This document shows positions 61,331 through 64,000 of a stretch of DNA of 64,000 nt, one piece after another. The translations under genes and the position numbers were made by a program. Position 1 is the first letter of the stretch. Every line of letters starts with the position of its first letter. The stretch is taken from assembly GCA_965661345.1 (NCBI GenBank), contig CBFIDK010000001.1:317653-381652 (forward strand), in the 5' to 3' direction. The notes beneath the pieces were generated by a model. It was not told the origin of the DNA, made no database searches, and saw only the letters and a list, made by a program, of their open reading frames with translations. The DNA is from GCA-2862585 sp965661345 (GTDB taxonomy: Bacteria > Bacteroidota > Bacteroidia > Flavobacteriales > UBA7312).

Positions 61331-61831
61331 ATGAATAAAACTCAAAGTTCTTTAACATCTAATGATCCTGCTCTTTTTAAATGGTTTGTGATTTATACTA
61401 AGCCTCGTCATGAGCTAAAAGTAAATGATCGTCTAAATTCAATGGGTATTAAATCATATTGCCCTTCGGTTGTTAAAGTAAGCCAGTGGAGCGACAGAAA
61501 AAAGAAAATTATTACGCCTGCTATTTCATCTTTACTATTTGTTCATATTCAAGAAGCTAATAGGAATCTTGTATTTGATTGCTCAGGCGTTGTTCGATAC
61601 ATGTTTTTTGATAAAAAAATTGTAAGTGTGCCTCAAAAGGAAATAGATACTTTAAAGTCGCATCTTGAGGGAAAAAACTGTATAAATGTTAATACTTCTC
61701 TAACTAATGTTGGTGACTCTATAAGTCTTGAGCAATTCAATAACGAATCAGGTGAAATCATCAAAGTTTCATCCAATAGAATTTGGGTGAAATTGTCCAG
61801 TCTGAACATGATAATTAGTTTAGACATTTAA
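61331..61831 (+). CDS. UpxY-family NusG-like transcription antiterminator
   Basis: A 166-residue specialised NusG paralogue. The NGN domain begins KWFVIYTKPRHELKVNDRLN and includes SYCPSVVKVSQWSDRKKK and SSLLFVHIQEANRNLVF. The C-terminus is a short KOW-type beta segment (ESGEIIKVSSNRIWVKLSSL). In Bacteroides such proteins prevent early termination in capsule operons and act mainly in cis. Here it follows the WecA-like gene and precedes ugd, consistent with control of this surface-polysaccharide operon. No RfaH-type ops element was identified. Confidence 0.9.
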   Translation: MNKTQSSLTSNDPALFKWFVIYTKPRHELKVNDRLNSMGIKSYCPSVVKVSQWSDRKKKIITPAISSLLFVHIQEANRNLVFDCSGVVRYMFFDKKIVSVPQKEIDTLKSHLEGKNCINVNTSLTNVGDSISLEQFNNESGEIIKVSSNRIWVKLSSLNMIISLDI

Positions 61832-61853
61832 TCTGATATTCATATAATTTAAG

Positions 61854-61861
61854 TACTTTTG
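61854..61861 (+). promoter_or_regulatory. -7 promoter box upstream of the winged-helix gene (TACTTTTG)
   Basis: An exact TAnnTTTG match after the UpxY-like gene. The likely start is about 5-7 bases later, leaving a leader of about 65 bases before the ATG at 61933 or about 33 before a GTG at 61900. Confidence 0.5.
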
Positions 61862-61932
61862 TTACTTGATATTCTTAATGTCAAAAGACAAAAGAGTCTG
61901 TGACTCACAATGGCGAAGCCGTTCCAAATTTT

Positions 61933-62454
61933 ATGTTAGATTCATTAATTACATCCAAAACACGTTTACGAGTTCTTGTTAAATTCTTCATTAGAGCAGC
62001 TAACAGAGGTCACTTAAATGCCCTTGCTAGTGAGTTCGGAGAATCTACCAATGGGGTAAGAAAGGAATTGAACAAACTTAAAGATGCAGGTTACCTTGTT
62101 AGTCATAAAGAAAGAAACAAAGTCATTTACTATGCTAATATCAAGCATCCACTTTACTCGGTATTGCACGAGCTTGTTAAAAAACATTTGAGATTAGACG
62201 ATATTGTAGAAAATGTAATTACTAGAATTGGTCAGGTAAAAAAAATTATTTTAGTTGGCGATTACGCAGAGGGTATTGATTCTGGTTTAATCGAAATAGT
62301 ATTAATTGGCGATTCAATTAATACAGAATATTTATTTGAACTAGAAAAGAAACTTAAAAAGACTATAGAAAGAACAGTTAAATTTAGTTATGATAGCATT
62401 GGAGATGAAGGCATAGTTTTATTTGACAAAAATTTAATGTACTATGAAGATTAA
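61933..62454 (+). CDS. Winged-helix regulator with degenerate nucleotidyltransferase-like domain
   Basis: A 173-residue protein. The N-terminus, MLDSLITSKTRLRVLVKFF, runs into a winged helix (ALASEFGESTNGVRKELNKL, KDAGYLVSHKERNKVIYYAN). The C-terminal half resembles a minimal nucleotidyltransferase fold, with VGDYAEGIDSGLIEIVLIGD in place of the usual G-S-x-x-x-G-x-x-x-S-D-I-D-L motif, so the catalytic aspartates appear lost. I recognise close relatives next to UDP-sugar dehydrogenase genes in other Bacteroidota. The start at 61933 matches the conserved N-terminus; a GTG at 61900 adds 11 residues. Its last codons overlap ugd by 11 bp. Confidence 0.85.
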   Translation: MLDSLITSKTRLRVLVKFFIRAANRGHLNALASEFGESTNGVRKELNKLKDAGYLVSHKERNKVIYYANIKHPLYSVLHELVKKHLRLDDIVENVITRIGQVKKIILVGDYAEGIDSGLIEIVLIGDSINTEYLFELEKKLKKTIERTVKFSYDSIGDEGIVLFDKNLMYYED

Positions 62455-63835
62455 AAATATATGTTGTATTGGGGCAGGCTATGTAGGAGGACCAACCATG
62501 GCCGTAATTGCAAAACAAAGTCCTGAAATAACGGTAAATGTTGTTGATGTTAATCAAGACAGAATCGACGCTTGGAACGATTCAAACTTAGATAACCTAC
62601 CTGTATTTGAACCTGGTCTTGCCGAGGTAATAGAAAAGGCTAGAGGCAAAAATTTATTCTTTTCTACCGATATAGAAAAGGCTATAGAAGAAGCCGAAAT
62701 GATTTTCATTGCAGTAAATACGCCTACAAAAACTTATGGCGAAGGTAAAGGTCAGGCTGCAGATTTGAAGTATGTTGAGCTTTGTGCACGACAAATTGCT
62801 AAAGTGGCAAAAACAGATAAAATTGTTGTTGAAAAATCTACATTACCAGTCAGAACAGCAGAAGCCATTCAATCTATTTTAGATTTGACTGGCAATGGGG
62901 TAAAGTTTGAAGTATTATCTAACCCAGAATTTTTAGCAGAGGGAACAGCCATTCAAGATTTATTTAAATCCGACAGAGTATTAATTGGTGGGCAACAAAC
63001 AGAAAGTGGAAAAGAAGCCATCGATAAGCTCGTTGAAATTTATACCAACTGGATTCCTAGAGAGAAAATATATACAACAAATGTGTGGTCTTCCGAGCTT
63101 TCTAAGTTGGTTGCTAATGCCTTTTTAGCACAGCGTATTAGTTCTATAAATAGTATTTCGGCATTATGTGAGGCAACAGGCGCAGATGTTGATGAAGTAG
63201 CCACAGCCATTGGAATGGACTCAAGGATAGGTTCCAAATTTTTAAAATCTTCTGTTGGTTTTGGAGGCAGTTGTTTTCAAAAAGATATTTTGAATTTAGT
63301 ATATATCGCAAAGTCTTTAGATTTGGATGAGGTTTCAGAATACTGGAACCAAGTCATAAAAATTAACGACTATCAAAAAGAACGCTTTGCTAAAAAGATA
63401 ATGAAATCCCTGTTTGGCACAGTATCTGATAAAAAAATCACACTTCTTGGCTGGGCGTTTAAGAAAGATACAAACGATACACGTGAATCAGCCGCTATAT
63501 ATATAGCAGACTTACTCATTGAAAACGGTGCTAAAATATGCGTCTATGACCCTAAGGTTAGCGAGCAAAGGATGTTAACGGATTTAGATTATTTGAATAG
63601 CCGTTCATCGGAAGAAAATAGAAAGGCGTTAACGTTTGAAGCTGACCCCTATGAAGCATGTAAAGATTCTCATGCCATTGCCATTATTACTGAATGGGAT
63701 GAATTTAAGTCATTCGACTGGGAGAGCATTTACAAAAGCGTTGTAAAGCCCGCAAAGGTATTTGACGGAAGAAACATTTTAGATGGAGAGCAGCTGAAAG
63801 ACTTAGGTTTTGATGTGTATTCTATTGGTAAATAG
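62444..63835 (+). CDS. ugd: UDP-glucose 6-dehydrogenase
   Basis: Oxidises UDP-glucose to UDP-glucuronate using two NAD+. The 463-residue protein has the NAD-binding GAGYVGGPTMAVIAKQSP, VNTPTKTYGEGKGQAADLKY, VEKSTLPVRTAEAIQSIL, SNPEFLAEGTAIQDLF, and the catalytic Cys in SVGFGGSCFQKDILNLVY. This pattern is closer to the animal-type UGDH (about 460-490 residues) than to the short bacterial Ugd (about 390). It overlaps the regulator gene by 11 bp, so it is translationally coupled. The product feeds uronic-acid-containing polysaccharide. Confidence 0.95.
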   Translation: MKIKNICCIGAGYVGGPTMAVIAKQSPEITVNVVDVNQDRIDAWNDSNLDNLPVFEPGLAEVIEKARGKNLFFSTDIEKAIEEAEMIFIAVNTPTKTYGEGKGQAADLKYVELCARQIAKVAKTDKIVVEKSTLPVRTAEAIQSILDLTGNGVKFEVLSNPEFLAEGTAIQDLFKSDRVLIGGQQTESGKEAIDKLVEIYTNWIPREKIYTTNVWSSELSKLVANAFLAQRISSINSISALCEATGADVDEVATAIGMDSRIGSKFLKSSVGFGGSCFQKDILNLVYIAKSLDLDEVSEYWNQVIKINDYQKERFAKKIMKSLFGTVSDKKITLLGWAFKKDTNDTRESAAIYIADLLIENGAKICVYDPKVSEQRMLTDLDYLNSRSSEENRKALTFEADPYEACKDSHAIAIITEWDEFKSFDWESIYKSVVKPAKVFDGRNILDGEQLKDLGFDVYSIGK

Positions 63836-63849
63836 ACATTGTATAAAAT

Positions 63850-64000
63850 TTGATTTTAAGTAAAAGACATATAGCAAAAACGATTAGTTGGCGATTAGTC
63901 GGGACTATAGACACGCTATTACTTTCATGGATTATTACAGGCGATTTATTTACAGGAGTAAAGATTAGTGCATTAGAAATAATTTCTAAAATGATATTTT
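63850..64000 (+). CDS. DUF2061 family membrane protein, 3' end beyond the window
   Basis: A partial frame beginning with TTG at 63850; an in-frame stop at 63844-63846 excludes an upstream start. The 50 visible residues, KRHIAKTISWRLVGTIDTLL then LSWIITGDLFTGVKISALEI, match the short DUF2061 domain, a two-helix membrane module. DUF2061 is often found beside or fused to sulfate activation genes (cysC/cysN) in Bacteroidota. It lies 14 bp after ugd and is probably in the same operon. Confidence 0.75.
   Translation, partial: MILSKRHIAKTISWRLVGTIDTLLLSWIITGDLFTGVKISALEIISKMIF

Noticed and set aside
1..64000. tRNA, rRNA, insertion sequences, integrases, phage genes
   Set aside because: None could be recognised in intergenic spaces, which are short and AT-rich, or among the coding frames.

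Overview
The window is AT-rich DNA of a member of the Bacteroidota, most likely a marine-type Flavobacteriales. Supporting signs are Type IX secretion (T9SS) cargo proteins with Bacteroidota C-terminal sorting domains, a gliding-motility-type CHU_C tail, Bacteroidota-only families (DUF2795, a DUF5723-like barrel, UpxY-type NusG), many TAnnTTTG -7 promoter boxes, and a lack of clear Shine-Dalgarno sequences. No rRNA, tRNA, CRISPR array, insertion sequence or prophage was recognised. Genes are packed tightly, and no stretch over about 300 bases lacks a gene. The window cuts a gene at each end: RNase G on the left and a DUF2061 protein on the right.

Layout. 1-6.4 kb: RNase G (partial), an MFS exporter, recX, prfB, arsC, a 48-residue membrane protein and fumC. 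6.4-10.6 kb, minus strand: a small lipoprotein, then feoA-feoB-sprT-manC, with a DtxR-like operator candidate before feoA. 10.7-12.2 kb: mlaE-mlaF and a strong bidirectional terminator. 12.2-19.9 kb: four tandem paralogous T9SS cargo proteins on the minus strand, downstream of gcvP (20.0-22.9 kb). 23-27.7 kb: a UbiA-like membrane protein followed by kynU-kmo-MFS. 27.6-32.5 kb: a membrane protein, an MBL hydrolase, TauE/SafE, an M20 amidohydrolase and recQ. 32.6-36.1 kb: kdsD-tatC-lptB, facing pssA-purS. 36.1-44.6 kb: lnt, an anchored small protein, then pabB-tilS-(163-residue protein)-dsbD-comM. 44.7-56.6 kb: an alpha/beta hydrolase lipoprotein, pnuC, secA, a DUF2795 protein, a cobalamin adenosyltransferase, an ABC ATPase, a large CotH-kinase T9SS protein and htpG. 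56.8-60.1 kb: a 689-residue lipoprotein and an outer-membrane barrel. 60.2-64 kb: the start of a surface-polysaccharide locus (WecA-like transferase, UpxY-like antiterminator, winged-helix/pseudo-nucleotidyltransferase regulator, ugd, DUF2061).

How the genes work together. Much of the window serves the cell envelope: KDO and LPS export (kdsD, lptB), lipid asymmetry (mlaEF), phospholipid synthesis (pssA), lipoprotein maturation (lnt), protein export (secA, tatC), periplasmic disulfide reduction (dsbD), GDP-mannose (manC) and UDP-glucuronate (ugd) supply, and surface-displayed T9SS proteins. The rest is housekeeping metabolism (fumC, gcvP, purS, pabB), RNA and DNA maintenance (rng, tilS, recQ, recX), iron uptake (feoAB) and a partial kynurenine pathway.

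I found no clear, self-contained new defence or mobile system. The best candidates for undescribed biology are the four-gene T9SS cargo array with two alternating N-terminal types, the lipoprotein plus barrel pair at 56.8-60.1 kb, the winged-helix/pseudo-nucleotidyltransferase regulator at 61.9 kb, two small proteins (48 and 46 residues), and a repeated promoter arrangement that predicts leaderless mRNAs.
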